Origin: Malonomonas rubra DSM 5091
GTDB lineage: Bacteria > Desulfobacterota > Desulfuromonadia > Desulfuromonadales > Geopsychrobacteraceae
Assembly (NCBI RefSeq): GCF_900142125.1
Contig: NZ_FQZT01000009.1
Location: 84,428-148,427 of the forward strand
DNA: 64,000 nucleotides
Reading direction: 5' to 3'
The stretch's first letter is position 1. Each line of letters opens with the position of its first letter. Shown one piece after another: positions 1 through 7,309 of this stretch. The translations under genes were made by a program, and so were the position numbers. A model generated the notes under the pieces. That model worked only from the letters and a program-made list of their open reading frames with translations, did no database searches and was not told the DNA's origin.

Positions 1-897
1 GAACATCATCTGCTGATTTTTCTTGATGCCGACGATGATCAGTCCCAGGTTTTTTCGGATTCCGGAATCAATCAGATTTTTTCCGACCAGTCGGGAAGCG
101 GCATTCACCTGAATTTCTTCCATTTGTAGCTCAATGTTGTTGGCTCCGATGGCGATTTCAATGAAATCGACGACCGAGGGCCGCAGAATTGCCTGAGCGA
201 TCCGTGATGCGCCTATTTTGTAGGGAGAAATGACTTTGTTGGCACCAGCGCGCATCAATTTCACCTGGGCACTGTCCTCGCTGGCGCGGGCAAGGATAAA
301 CAGGTCCGGGTTGATGCCGCGTGCGGTCAAAGTGATAAAAACATTGGCTGAGTCGGAGGTGACGACGGTGATGAGCCCCTTGGCTTCGCGAATCCCGGCC
401 TTCTCCAGCACATCATCATTGGTTGCGTCGCCCTGAACGAACAGTATGCCGGCCTCTTCCAGCTGTTGGCAGCGCTCAGGCTCCTGCTCGACAACGATGA
501 AGGGGAGCGGCTTGGCGGAGAACTCCTGACAGACCATGCGACCGATTCGCCCGTACCCGCAAATGATGTAATGATCTTTCAGGTTACTAATCTGCTTCTG
601 CAATTTTTTCCTCCCCAATACCCGGCGCAACTGGCCTTCAACCATAAACTGAAACATTGAGCCGATGGTGTAGGCAAGGGTGCCTGTGCCCGTTACGATC
701 AGGACGATAGTAAAAACTTTGCCCTCGTAAGACAGGTCGTACACCTCTTTGTAGCCGACCGTTGCCAAGGTGATGACCGTCATATAAAGGGCTTCAAAGG
801 TTGCCCAGTCTTCGATGATGACATAACCGGCTGTGCCGCCGCCGATCAGGATGAACAGGGTCAGCAGGGAGAGCAGGACTTTACGCAAGGGATCCAT
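1..897 (-). CDS. Potassium channel with RCK (TrkA-N/TrkA-C) domain, 3' end outside window
   Basis: The gene runs off the left edge; 299 codons are visible without a stop. It starts at ATG 897 with a GGAG ribosome-binding site at 903-906. The order of parts is a TM helix (about residues 7-27), a pore loop with the selectivity filter TVGY (46-49), a second TM helix (60-82), then an RCK/TrkA-N nucleotide-binding domain with GYGRIG (114-119) and the start of a TrkA-C domain. This is the two-TM-per-subunit architecture of MthK/KchA-like channels, expected to tetramerise in the inner membrane and gate K+ flux in response to a cytoplasmic ligand. The next gene on the right is divergent (a GntR regulator), so the two could share control. 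The family is certain; ion selectivity is inferred from the filter, and the gating ligand is unknown. Confidence 0.93.
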   Translation of the reverse strand, partial: MDPLRKVLLSLLTLFILIGGGTAGYVIIEDWATFEALYMTVITLATVGYKEVYDLSYEGKVFTIVLIVTGTGTLAYTIGSMFQFMVEGQLRRVLGRKKLQKQISNLKDHYIICGYGRIGRMVCQEFSAKPLPFIVVEQEPERCQQLEEAGILFVQGDATNDDVLEKAGIREAKGLITVVTSDSANVFITLTARGINPDLFILARASEDSAQVKLMRAGANKVISPYKIGASRIAQAILRPSVVDFIEIAIGANNIELQMEEIQVNAASRLVGKNLIDSGIRKNLGLIIVGIKKNQQMMF

Positions 898-999
898 CGG
901 AGCTCCAGTGAAAAAGACGTTTTATGATAGCTATCCGGGGCGGAAAAAACAAGGAAGAGCTGGGCAAAAGCCGCGTATACAGGGGGGCTCAGAAAATGA

Positions 1000-1027
1000 T
1001 TGACTTATACTGTATACTGTATACAAT
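1000..1027 (+). promoter_or_regulatory. Sigma70-type promoter of the GntR-family gene
   Basis: A -35 box TTGACT (1000-1005) lies 16 nt before a -10 box TACAAT (1022-1027). Transcription should begin near 1034, giving a short leader before the GTG start at 1058. A palindrome (1011-1025) fills the spacer and enters the -10 box, so a protein bound there would block RNA polymerase. Confidence 0.7.
1011..1025. promoter_or_regulatory. Palindromic operator, probably bound by the adjacent GntR/FCD regulator
   Basis: TGTATAC-T-GTATACA is a perfect 7+7 bp inverted repeat around one central base. FCD-type GntR proteins typically bind short palindromes with TGTATAC-like half-sites, and the site lies between the -35 and -10 boxes of the regulator's own promoter. 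Autorepression is inferred from position. A further TATAC copy overlaps on the left (1006-1010), so the TATAC(TG) unit occurs three times in a row. Confidence 0.7.
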
Positions 1028-1057
1028 TTACAAAATTTACGATGGGGAGAAGCAGCT

Positions 1058-1768
1058 GTGAAGAGCAAACCGATTGAAAGACACCAGACGCTGCGGGAAA
1101 AAATCCTCGAAACGATCCGCGAGGCAATCCTTAAAGGGAATTTGAAACCTGGGGAAAAAGTTGCCGAACCGGAACTGGCGGAACGTTTCGGGATCAGCCG
1201 AACACCAATCAGGGAAGCCTTTCGACAACTGGAATCGGAAGGGTACCTGACCGTTATCCCGCGAAAGGGGGCCGTGGTTGCCGCACTATCTGAGCAGGAT
1301 GTGCAGGAGTACTACGCCATCAAGAGCATCCTGGAAGGGTATGCTGCCGAGCTTGCGGCTGACAAGCTTTCGGAAAAAGAGCTGGAGAAGCTTGAAGGGA
1401 TCAACGACAAGCTGAAACAGCTGGCTGAAGAGGGGGATGTCAAATCCTTCTATCGGGTGCACAACGAGTTTCATGACCTGTTTCTGAAAGCCTCCGGCAA
1501 CAACAAGCTGGTTGAGCTGATTCAGCAACTTGGCATGAAGTTCAATCGCCTGCGGATGGCCTCACTTTCGGTTGAGGGGCGCATGCACATTTCGGTGGCG
1601 GAACATGACAAGCTTCTTGAGGCTTTCCGTCGTCACGATGGCGAAACCGCCGAGAGCCTGGTAAAAAAAACTGCAGCGATTGGCGGGAAGGTGTTACTCG
1701 AGAGCTTGAACCAAGCGGAAGGAGGTCAGGGTAAGAAATCTATTCTTGAACAACGTATCGACGTTTAA
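1058..1768 (+). CDS. GntR-family transcriptional regulator, FCD subfamily
   Basis: A 236-aa DNA-binding regulator. The N-terminal winged helix (about residues 10-75) carries the GntR signature: LREKILETIREAILKG, then PGEKVAEPELAERFG and SRTPIREAFRQLESEGYL. The C-terminal all-helical FCD effector domain (about 85-215) has the expected acidic and histidine positions (for example HNEFHDLF and the AEHDKLLEAFRRHD segment) that bind metal and carboxylate ligands in this family. Start is GTG 1058 with GGGGAGA at 1044-1050. It stands alone between a divergent channel gene and a convergent epimerase gene, so its regulon cannot be read from context; the palindrome in its promoter suggests autoregulation. 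FCD ligands are often small organic acids, but the ligand here is unknown. Confidence 0.93.
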   Translation: MKSKPIERHQTLREKILETIREAILKGNLKPGEKVAEPELAERFGISRTPIREAFRQLESEGYLTVIPRKGAVVAALSEQDVQEYYAIKSILEGYAAELAADKLSEKELEKLEGINDKLKQLAEEGDVKSFYRVHNEFHDLFLKASGNNKLVELIQQLGMKFNRLRMASLSVEGRMHISVAEHDKLLEAFRRHDGETAESLVKKTAAIGGKVLLESLNQAEGGQGKKSILEQRIDV

Positions 1769-1808
1769 TTTGGATTTAAAAATTCGCGACCTCGTCGCTT
1801 GAATATAT

Positions 1809-1851
1809 AACACTGAGGGCCCCGGTTGATGATCGGGGCCCTCAGTGTTTT
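1809..1851. terminator. Bidirectional terminator between convergent genes
   Basis: A perfect 16-bp inverted repeat (AACACTGAGGGCCCCG at 1809-1824 and its complement at 1834-1849) encloses a 9-nt loop. It is followed by T residues on the + strand and by an A/T-rich stretch on the - strand. It sits between the stop of the GntR gene and the stop of the reverse-strand epimerase gene and probably ends both transcripts. Confidence 0.85.
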
Positions 1852-2738
1852 CAAGTCAAATATTGAGAAATTCCTTCTTTAAAATCAGTTAGTTCCAGCT
1901 GTAGATCTTTCTGCCATTCTGCCGGGTCACAGATATTCTCTTCCAGCAGCATTTGCAGTTGGTCGCTGGTCATCGGAAATTGTGGTAACGACTGCATAAC
2001 CGATACGACAGGTTTCATCAAAAGCAGCGGTTGATGGATTTTGCAGACCGATTTTTTTCCTAATGTCGCTCCTATCAAGTCGAGAATCTGATTGTAGCTG
2101 TAAGCTTCCGGGCCTCCACAGTGGTAAGTTTTGCCAGATGTCTCTGGTGTATCGAGGGCGTTGACGAACCCCGCTGCAACATCCGTCACGGCGACTGGTT
2201 GCAGCCGATATTTGCCATCTCCCATCACCGGCACGACCGGCAGTTTGCGGATCAGCCCGGCCAGCATATTCACAAACATGTCATCCTTGCCAAAAATCAG
2301 TGACGGCCGGAAAATTGTCCAGTCAAGCCCGCTTTCGCGCACGAGTTGCTCTGCGGCCCACTTGGTTTTGTGGTAACCCGTTATGGCGTCGGAACGAGTG
2401 CCGTTGGCACTCATCTGCAGGAAACGAGACACTCCCTGCACTTTGGCTGCGTGTAACAAGTTTCTGGTTGTTTCAGTGTGCAAGCGCTCAAAGGTGATGT
2501 TGCGACCGGGAAACTCACGGATGATGCCGACCAGATTTATAACGACATCGCAGCCTTGCAATGCTGCCTGCAGGCTTTCTGCTAGTGTTGTGTCGCCTTG
2601 AATGATCTCGACATCTGGATTTTCTGCAGTCTGCTTTTGACTATGGCAGAGGAGTCGAACCTGATGACCTTTCTGCAGCAATTGCCGTTGCACTTCCTGA
2701 CCAACAAAACCTGTCCCGCCAGTAAGAAAAACTTTCAT
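1851..2738 (-). CDS. NAD(P)-binding epimerase-like protein, NDUFA9/NmrA-like atypical SDR
   Basis: A 295-aa Rossmann-fold protein. The N-terminus has the extended/atypical SDR motif TGGTGFVG (residues 6-13) after a short beta strand; the core segments VVINLVGIIRE and YHKTKWAAEQLVRESGLDWTIFRPSLIFG match the complex I NDUFA9-like and NAD-dependent epimerase group, with Tyr and Lys in the usual YxxxK position. Start ATG 2738 has AAGGAGC just upstream. The C-terminal part (about 190-295) would bind the substrate or partner. Members are often annotated 'complex I NDUFA9 subunit family protein', but catalytic activity is uncertain and no substrate is suggested by the neighbours. The gene is transcribed towards the shared terminator at 1809-1851. 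Confidence 0.85.
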   Translation of the reverse strand: MKVFLTGGTGFVGQEVQRQLLQKGHQVRLLCHSQKQTAENPDVEIIQGDTTLAESLQAALQGCDVVINLVGIIREFPGRNITFERLHTETTRNLLHAAKVQGVSRFLQMSANGTRSDAITGYHKTKWAAEQLVRESGLDWTIFRPSLIFGKDDMFVNMLAGLIRKLPVVPVMGDGKYRLQPVAVTDVAAGFVNALDTPETSGKTYHCGGPEAYSYNQILDLIGATLGKKSVCKIHQPLLLMKPVVSVMQSLPQFPMTSDQLQMLLEENICDPAEWQKDLQLELTDFKEGISQYLT

Positions 2739-3025
2739 AGAGCGCTCCTTGAAAACCCGGAAAACAAAAGTATAATTGGTTGTTAGTAAAACACTGTTCT
2801 TTGAATTGTTGCCTTTAAAATGTTCTTTTCTATGCTTTATAAATTAGTTGTTCATATATGCCTATAGATAAATTTTTAAGTTTTCGTGATGGGTTTATTT
2901 TTATGGTCCCATAACGTTGTTATTGTCTTGTGTGTCTTTTCCAGCAGCGACCTGTATGCCTCTAGTGTATCAATTTGTATCGCCGCTCGACAGGGGTCGG
3001 GAAAATTTAGAGAGGAGGATGACGG
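2739..3025. promoter_or_regulatory. Divergent intergenic region upstream of the hydrogenase operon
   Basis: No credible gene is seen. The region is clearly more A/T-rich than the flanking genes, mainly 2755-2940. A reverse-strand -10-like TATACT (2769-2774 on + coordinates) fits the epimerase gene. For the hydrogenase operon no convincing -35/-10 or -24/-12 pair was found. An AGGAGG ribosome-binding site (3013-3018) precedes the hydrogenase small-subunit start. Confidence 0.4.
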
Positions 3026-4150
3026 ATGCACGATCAGGAAAAAGTTTCTCAAACTGGTGCTGTCTCTGAAGAAATCCTGAAAAAATGGGAATTGCGCGGT
3101 GTCAGCCGACGCAGTTTTCTCAAGTTTTGCTCCTTGATGACAGCAACCCTGGCGCTGCCAGCAGGCTTGATGGGGCAGGTTGCCGAAGCGCTTGAGGCTG
3201 ACAATCGGCCACCGGTGATTTGGATGGAATTTCAAGGGTGCACCGGTGATTCCGAGGCTTTCCTGCGAGCCAACCAGCCGACAGCGGCCGAGGTGATCCT
3301 CGATTACCTGTCGATCGATTACCACGAAACCATCATGGCGGCCGCCGGTCATCAGGCTGAAGAAGCCAAGCACCAAACCTTTGAAAAATATAAAGGCAAG
3401 TATATCGCCGTGGTCGAGGGTTCAATCCCAATGGCGGATAACGGTGTCTATTGCACCATCGCCGGTGATTCGGCGCTGAACATCGTGCGTAAAATCTGCA
3501 GTAACGCCGCGGCGACCATCGCCGTCGGTTCCTGCTCTTCCTATGGCGGTATTCCTGCCGCCAACCCGAACCCGACTGGTGCCGCTTCTGTCGCTGAAGC
3601 GGTTCCCGGGGTAAAGGTGGTCAATATGCCGGGCTGCCCAGTGAATGCGGATAACCTGACAGCTGTCATCGTTCATTACCTGACCTTCGGCAAATTGCCG
3701 GCAACAGATCGCTTCGGTCGGCCCAAGTTTGCTTACGGCAAACGGATTCACGATAACTGCGAGCGCCGCGGTCATTTCGATGCAGGCCAGTATGCCGAGA
3801 GCTTCGGTGATGCCGGGCACCGACAGGGGTGGTGCCTGTACAAGCTGGGTTGCAAAGGGCCGGAGACCTTCCACAACTGTCCGACGGTACGCTACAACGA
3901 GGGCACCAGTTGGCCGGTTCAGGCTGGTCATGGCTGTATCGGTTGCAGTGAGCCCTATTTCTGGGACAGCATGACTCCTTTCTACAAAAGGCTGCCAGAG
4001 GTGCCCGGTTTCGGTATCGAGTCCTCCGTCGATAAGATCGGACTGGCCCTTGCTGCTGCGACCGCCGGGGCTTTTGCCGCCCACGGCGTCGCCAGTTCGC
4101 TCCGCAAAGGCGATAAACTCGAGGCCGATCAAGTGGTGAAGGAGGATTAG
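3026..4150 (+). CDS. hyaA: [NiFe] hydrogenase small subunit (group 1, Tat-exported, membrane-anchored)
   Basis: This 374-aa subunit carries the electron-transfer Fe-S chain of a periplasm-facing uptake hydrogenase. A Tat signal has the SRRSFLK core (residues 27-33). Distal cluster ligands are H242, C245, C270, C276; medial cluster ligands are C285, C304, C307; a C-terminal hydrophobic helix (about 335-357) is the membrane anchor. Proximal ligands are C72, C170 and C204, but the fourth position, normally Cys in the CxxC motif, is Asp: CTGDSEAF with D75. A 3Cys-1Asp proximal cluster is known for actinobacterial-type O2-insensitive hydrogenases. Gene order resembles the Geobacter hya operon. Start ATG 3026 has AGGAGG 7 nt upstream. 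The large subunit follows 3 nt after the stop. Subgroup assignment is inference. Confidence 0.95.
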   Translation: MHDQEKVSQTGAVSEEILKKWELRGVSRRSFLKFCSLMTATLALPAGLMGQVAEALEADNRPPVIWMEFQGCTGDSEAFLRANQPTAAEVILDYLSIDYHETIMAAAGHQAEEAKHQTFEKYKGKYIAVVEGSIPMADNGVYCTIAGDSALNIVRKICSNAAATIAVGSCSSYGGIPAANPNPTGAASVAEAVPGVKVVNMPGCPVNADNLTAVIVHYLTFGKLPATDRFGRPKFAYGKRIHDNCERRGHFDAGQYAESFGDAGHRQGWCLYKLGCKGPETFHNCPTVRYNEGTSWPVQAGHGCIGCSEPYFWDSMTPFYKRLPEVPGFGIESSVDKIGLALAAATAGAFAAHGVASSLRKGDKLEADQVVKED

Positions 4151-4153
4151 GTT

Positions 4154-5866
4154 ATGGCGAAAAAAATCGTTGTCGATCCGATCACACGCATTGAAGGTCA
4201 CCTGCGGATAGAGGCACAGATCGAAGGGGGCAAGATCCAGAATGCCTGGAGTTCTTCAACGGCCTTTCGCGGTATAGAAACCATCCTCAAAGGACGAGAC
4301 CCGCGTGACGCTCATCACTTCGTCCAGCGTTTCTGCGGGGTTTGCACCACGGTTCACTCTATGGCCAGTATTCGTGCGGTGGAAGATGCCCTGGGGATCC
4401 AGGTCCCGGATAACGCCCGGCTGATCCGCAACCTGATCATGGCGATCCAGAACGTGCAGGATCATGTGATCCATTTCTACCACCTGCACGCCCTCGACTG
4501 GGTCGATGTGGTCAGCGCTCTGTCGGCCGACCCGAAGAAGACAGCCTCGCTGGCACAATCGATCTCCGATTGGCCGATGGCCAGCGTCAAATACTTTCAG
4601 GGTGTCCAGGAACGGGTCAAGGCCTTCGTCGGCACCGGTCGCCTTGGCCCCTTCGCCAATGCCTATTGGGGGCACAGCGCTTACAAGCTTCCGCCGGAAG
4701 CGAACTTGATGGCGGTTGCGCACTACCTGCAAGCGCTCGAATGGCAGAAAGATATCATCAAAATTCACGCTATTCTCGGCTCGAAGAATCCGCACCCGCA
4801 GACCTTCCTCGTCGGTGGCATGTCAATTCCGGTCGATCCCAACAGCCAGAATGCCATCAATGCAGATAAGCTGGCGCTGATCAGTAAACTGCTGAAAAAA
4901 TCCCGTACTTTTGTTGAACAGGTTTATATCCCTGACCTGCTTGCCGTCGCTTCTTTTTACAAAGACTGGGCCGGGATCGGTGAAGGTGTCGGAAACTATC
5001 TCAGCTACGGTGATTTCCCGATGGATAACAGCGGTGGAGTCGACAGCCTCTACTTCCCGCGTGGCATCATCATGGGTAAGGATCTGGCCAATGTGATGGC
5101 GCTGGATGAGAGCATGATCACTGAGTACGTGACTCACAGCTGGTACAGCTACAGCGATGGCGATGACAAGGGTAAGCATCCTTACGACGGCGAGACCAAC
5201 CACAACTACACTGGGCCGCAACCGCCCTACGATTTCCTCGATACCGACAACAAGTACAGCTGGGTCAAGGCGCCGCGCTACATGGATCACCCGATGGAGG
5301 TTGGTCCGCTGGCGCGGGTGCTGGTGGCTTACGCAGCCGGCAACGCCGACGCCAAGGGGGCGGTCGATTCCGTTCTCGAACAGCTGGGAGTTGGCCCGGC
5401 AGCGCTCTTCTCAACCCTCGGCCGAACGGCGGCACGTGGTGTCGATTGCTTGATGCTGGCGCAGAAGGCTGAGCACTGGTTGAATCAGCTGGCCGATAAC
5501 ATGGGACGTGGCGTACTTGATGTGCATAACGGTGAAAAGTGGGATCCGGCGACCTGGCCGAAAGAGGCACAGGGCTTCGGTTATCACGAAGCTCCGCGCG
5601 GTGGTTTGGGCCACTGGATCCGCATCGAAAACGGGGCGATCAAAAACTACCAGGCGGTGGTTCCCTCAACCTGGAACGCTGGGCCACGCGATCCGAGCGG
5701 GAACCTTGGGCCTTACGAATCGGCCTTGATCGGTACGCCGATCGCCGATGAGAAGCAGCCGCTGGAGATTCTGCGTACAATCCACTCCTTCGACCCCTGC
5801 CTGGCCTGTGCGGTGCATCTGCTCGACGGCCACGGCAACGAAATCATCAGGGTGCGGGCTCTTTAG
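4154..5866 (+). CDS. hyaB: [NiFe] hydrogenase large (catalytic) subunit
   Basis: A 570-aa subunit that holds the NiFe(CN)2CO active site and oxidises H2. The N-terminal motif RFCGVCTTVHS supplies C61 and C64, and the C-terminal motif DPCLACAVH supplies C549 and C552. The 15 residues after H555 are the usual peptide removed by the maturation protease, whose gene lies two genes downstream. The early DPITRIEGHLRIE segment is standard. There is no signal peptide, as expected, because the large subunit is exported by hitch-hiking on the Tat signal of the small subunit. An AAGGAGGA ribosome-binding site overlaps the end of the upstream gene. Several Tyr/Asp/Gly-rich stretches (about 320-375) lie in the middle of the protein. 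Family assignment is certain. Confidence 0.97.
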   Translation: MAKKIVVDPITRIEGHLRIEAQIEGGKIQNAWSSSTAFRGIETILKGRDPRDAHHFVQRFCGVCTTVHSMASIRAVEDALGIQVPDNARLIRNLIMAIQNVQDHVIHFYHLHALDWVDVVSALSADPKKTASLAQSISDWPMASVKYFQGVQERVKAFVGTGRLGPFANAYWGHSAYKLPPEANLMAVAHYLQALEWQKDIIKIHAILGSKNPHPQTFLVGGMSIPVDPNSQNAINADKLALISKLLKKSRTFVEQVYIPDLLAVASFYKDWAGIGEGVGNYLSYGDFPMDNSGGVDSLYFPRGIIMGKDLANVMALDESMITEYVTHSWYSYSDGDDKGKHPYDGETNHNYTGPQPPYDFLDTDNKYSWVKAPRYMDHPMEVGPLARVLVAYAAGNADAKGAVDSVLEQLGVGPAALFSTLGRTAARGVDCLMLAQKAEHWLNQLADNMGRGVLDVHNGEKWDPATWPKEAQGFGYHEAPRGGLGHWIRIENGAIKNYQAVVPSTWNAGPRDPSGNLGPYESALIGTPIADEKQPLEILRTIHSFDPCLACAVHLLDGHGNEIIRVRAL

Positions 5867-5882
5867 CAGAGGAGGCGAAGCC

Positions 5883-6536
5883 ATGTTACAGATACGTTAC
5901 GTCTGGGAACTGCCGGTTCGCATCACCCACTGGGTTAATGCTCTCTGCGTGCTGGTACTATCGGTCACCGGCTATTATATCGGCAATCCGTTTTACACCG
6001 CGGGCAGCTCGGCAGAATACATTATGGGCTGGAACCGTTTTATCCACTTCCTTTTCGGCTATATTCTGCTGGTGTCGATGATGGCGCGTGCCTACTGGTT
6101 TCTCGTCGGCAATCAGCATTCGTCCTGGCGGATGTTTTTTCCCTGGGCGACGTCGGAAGGGCGCAAGAATGCGCTGACGTTTTTCCGCTACTACACCTTC
6201 ACCGGGCCGAAGCTGCCCTATGAGGTTGGCCATAATCCACTCGCCTGTATGGCTTATGCCTCTGTTTTTACCCTGTTTGCCGTTCAGATCGTCAGCGGCT
6301 TTACCCTTTATGGTCAGTTTCAGCCGGACAGTTTCTGGTTTGCGATCTTTGGTTGGCTGCCACCGCTGATCGATCTGCAGACCTTGCGTCTGGCTCATCA
6401 TGTCGTGATGTGGCTGTTGATCGGTTTCTTCATCAACCACCTCTACAGTGCCTGGCTGATGGACGTCAAAGAGATGAACGGTGTCATGAGCAGTATTTTC
6501 AGTGGCTACAAGTTTGTCGAAAAGGACGATCTCTGA
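5883..6536 (+). CDS. hyaC: Hydrogenase b-type cytochrome subunit (HyaC-like)
   Basis: A 217-aa integral membrane diheme cytochrome b that passes electrons from the hydrogenase Fe-S chain to the quinone pool. Four TM helices are visible, with haem-ligand histidines in PVRITHWVNA (helix 1), the FIHFLFGYILL region (helix 2) and LRLAHHVVMW plus FINHLYSAW (helix 4). The start is ATG 5883, preceded by AGAGGAGG. Longer in-frame extensions upstream overlap the large-subunit gene and lack this signal. The last base of its stop is the first base of the protease start (TGATG), so translation is coupled. Menaquinone is the likely acceptor in this group, which is inference. Confidence 0.94.
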   Translation: MLQIRYVWELPVRITHWVNALCVLVLSVTGYYIGNPFYTAGSSAEYIMGWNRFIHFLFGYILLVSMMARAYWFLVGNQHSSWRMFFPWATSEGRKNALTFFRYYTFTGPKLPYEVGHNPLACMAYASVFTLFAVQIVSGFTLYGQFQPDSFWFAIFGWLPPLIDLQTLRLAHHVVMWLLIGFFINHLYSAWLMDVKEMNGVMSSIFSGYKFVEKDDL

Positions 6537-7015
6537 TGTCGATCCTGATACTTGGTTTGGGTAACCTGCTGATGACTGATGATGCTCTCGGTAGCCGATG
6601 TGTGGCCGAGCTGGAAAAGCGTTTTGTTTTTCCAGAGTCGGTCACGCTGCTGGATGGTGGAACTCTGGGGCTCGATTTATTGCCGCGATTGGAACCTGTT
6701 GACAGGCTGCTGGTTATTGATGCCCTGCAGATGAAGGCAGAGCCGGGAACCCTGTTCCGTTTGCACGGGGATGAGGTCCCGCGCGCGTTTGCCAACAAGC
6801 TTTCTGTTCACCAGATGGGGCTGCAGGACCTGCTGGCGGTCGCTGAACTTCAGGGAATTCTGCCGTCACAACTGGTTGTTCTTGGCGTACAGGCTGAATC
6901 GATCGAAATGGGACTGGAAATGAGTTCGCCAGTCGAGGCTGCCCTCCCCCGATTGCTTGATGCGGTTGCGGCCGAGTTGCTTGCCTGGGGGGTGGATGTG
7001 TCTCTAGCAGCTTGA
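6536..7015 (+). CDS. hyaD: Hydrogenase maturation protease (HyaD/HybD family)
   Basis: A 159-aa endopeptidase that trims the C-terminal peptide of the large subunit after nickel insertion. The N-terminal GLGNLLMTDDALG motif is the family signature. Candidate Ni-binding residues align with the HybD ligands: D16 (Glu in HybD), D62 in LLVIDALQ and H92 in SVHQMG. The Glu-to-Asp change at the first ligand is conservative and seen in many homologues. The start ATG 6536 overlaps the cytochrome stop. It is the last gene of the four-gene operon; no hyp accessory genes are in the window, so they must lie elsewhere. An imperfect hairpin follows (7051-7089). Confidence 0.93.
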   Translation: MSILILGLGNLLMTDDALGSRCVAELEKRFVFPESVTLLDGGTLGLDLLPRLEPVDRLLVIDALQMKAEPGTLFRLHGDEVPRAFANKLSVHQMGLQDLLAVAELQGILPSQLVVLGVQAESIEMGLEMSSPVEAALPRLLDAVAAELLAWGVDVSLAA

Positions 7016-7050
7016 ATCTGTTGCGGTTGAAAAGTCAATCCGGACGGGAA

Positions 7051-7092
7051 AACGGCTATGTTTTAGTGAGGCTAAAAACAATAGTCGTTTTT
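7051..7092 (+). terminator. Probable terminator of the hydrogenase operon
   Basis: AACGGCTATGTTTTAG (7051-7066) pairs imperfectly with CTAAAAACAATAGTCGTT (7072-7089) around a 5-nt loop, followed by a short T run. Bulges and a G:U pair lower the certainty. Confidence 0.5.
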
Positions 7093-7173
7093 CGTTTCAT
7101 TTTTCTCTCTGCCGAAATTATGTCTATTGAAACAAAAAAAGTGATTTTTCCCCGAAAAAATAGCCATCTGGGC

Positions 7174-7222
7174 TTGTCAGGACGTAGCTGATTAAGCTAT
7201 AGTCCGGCCCGTTACAGGCCGG
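7174..7222 (+). promoter_or_regulatory. pckA promoter with a hairpin at the transcription start
   Basis: TTGTCA (7174-7179), an 18-nt spacer and TATAGT (7198-7203) form a good sigma70-type promoter about 107 bp before the pckA start. Directly after the -10 box, CCGGCC (7204-7209) and GGCCGG (7217-7222) form an inverted repeat around the predicted +1. It may be an operator or a 5'-end hairpin; its role is unknown. The rest of 7093-7309 holds A/T-rich tracts but no gene. Confidence 0.55.
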
Positions 7223-7309
7223 TCACAGCAAAACAGCGTTCGCTTTTGATTCGTGGCTGGCTAAAATTTTTTCGCTTTCCAAAAGAAAAAAACCGATATG
7301 GAGGAATTG

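Noticed and set aside
2886..3080. Short + strand open frame upstream of the hydrogenase genes
   Set aside because: It overlaps the hydrogenase start in another frame, has no ribosome-binding site and an implausible composition.
3422..4201. Long reverse-strand open frame opposite the hydrogenase small subunit
   Set aside because: Antisense shadow of a conserved gene; no recognisable protein.
7298..7309. Upstream ATG for pckA adding four residues
   Set aside because: The GGAGG ribosome-binding site would lie inside the coding sequence; ATG 7310 fits its spacing.
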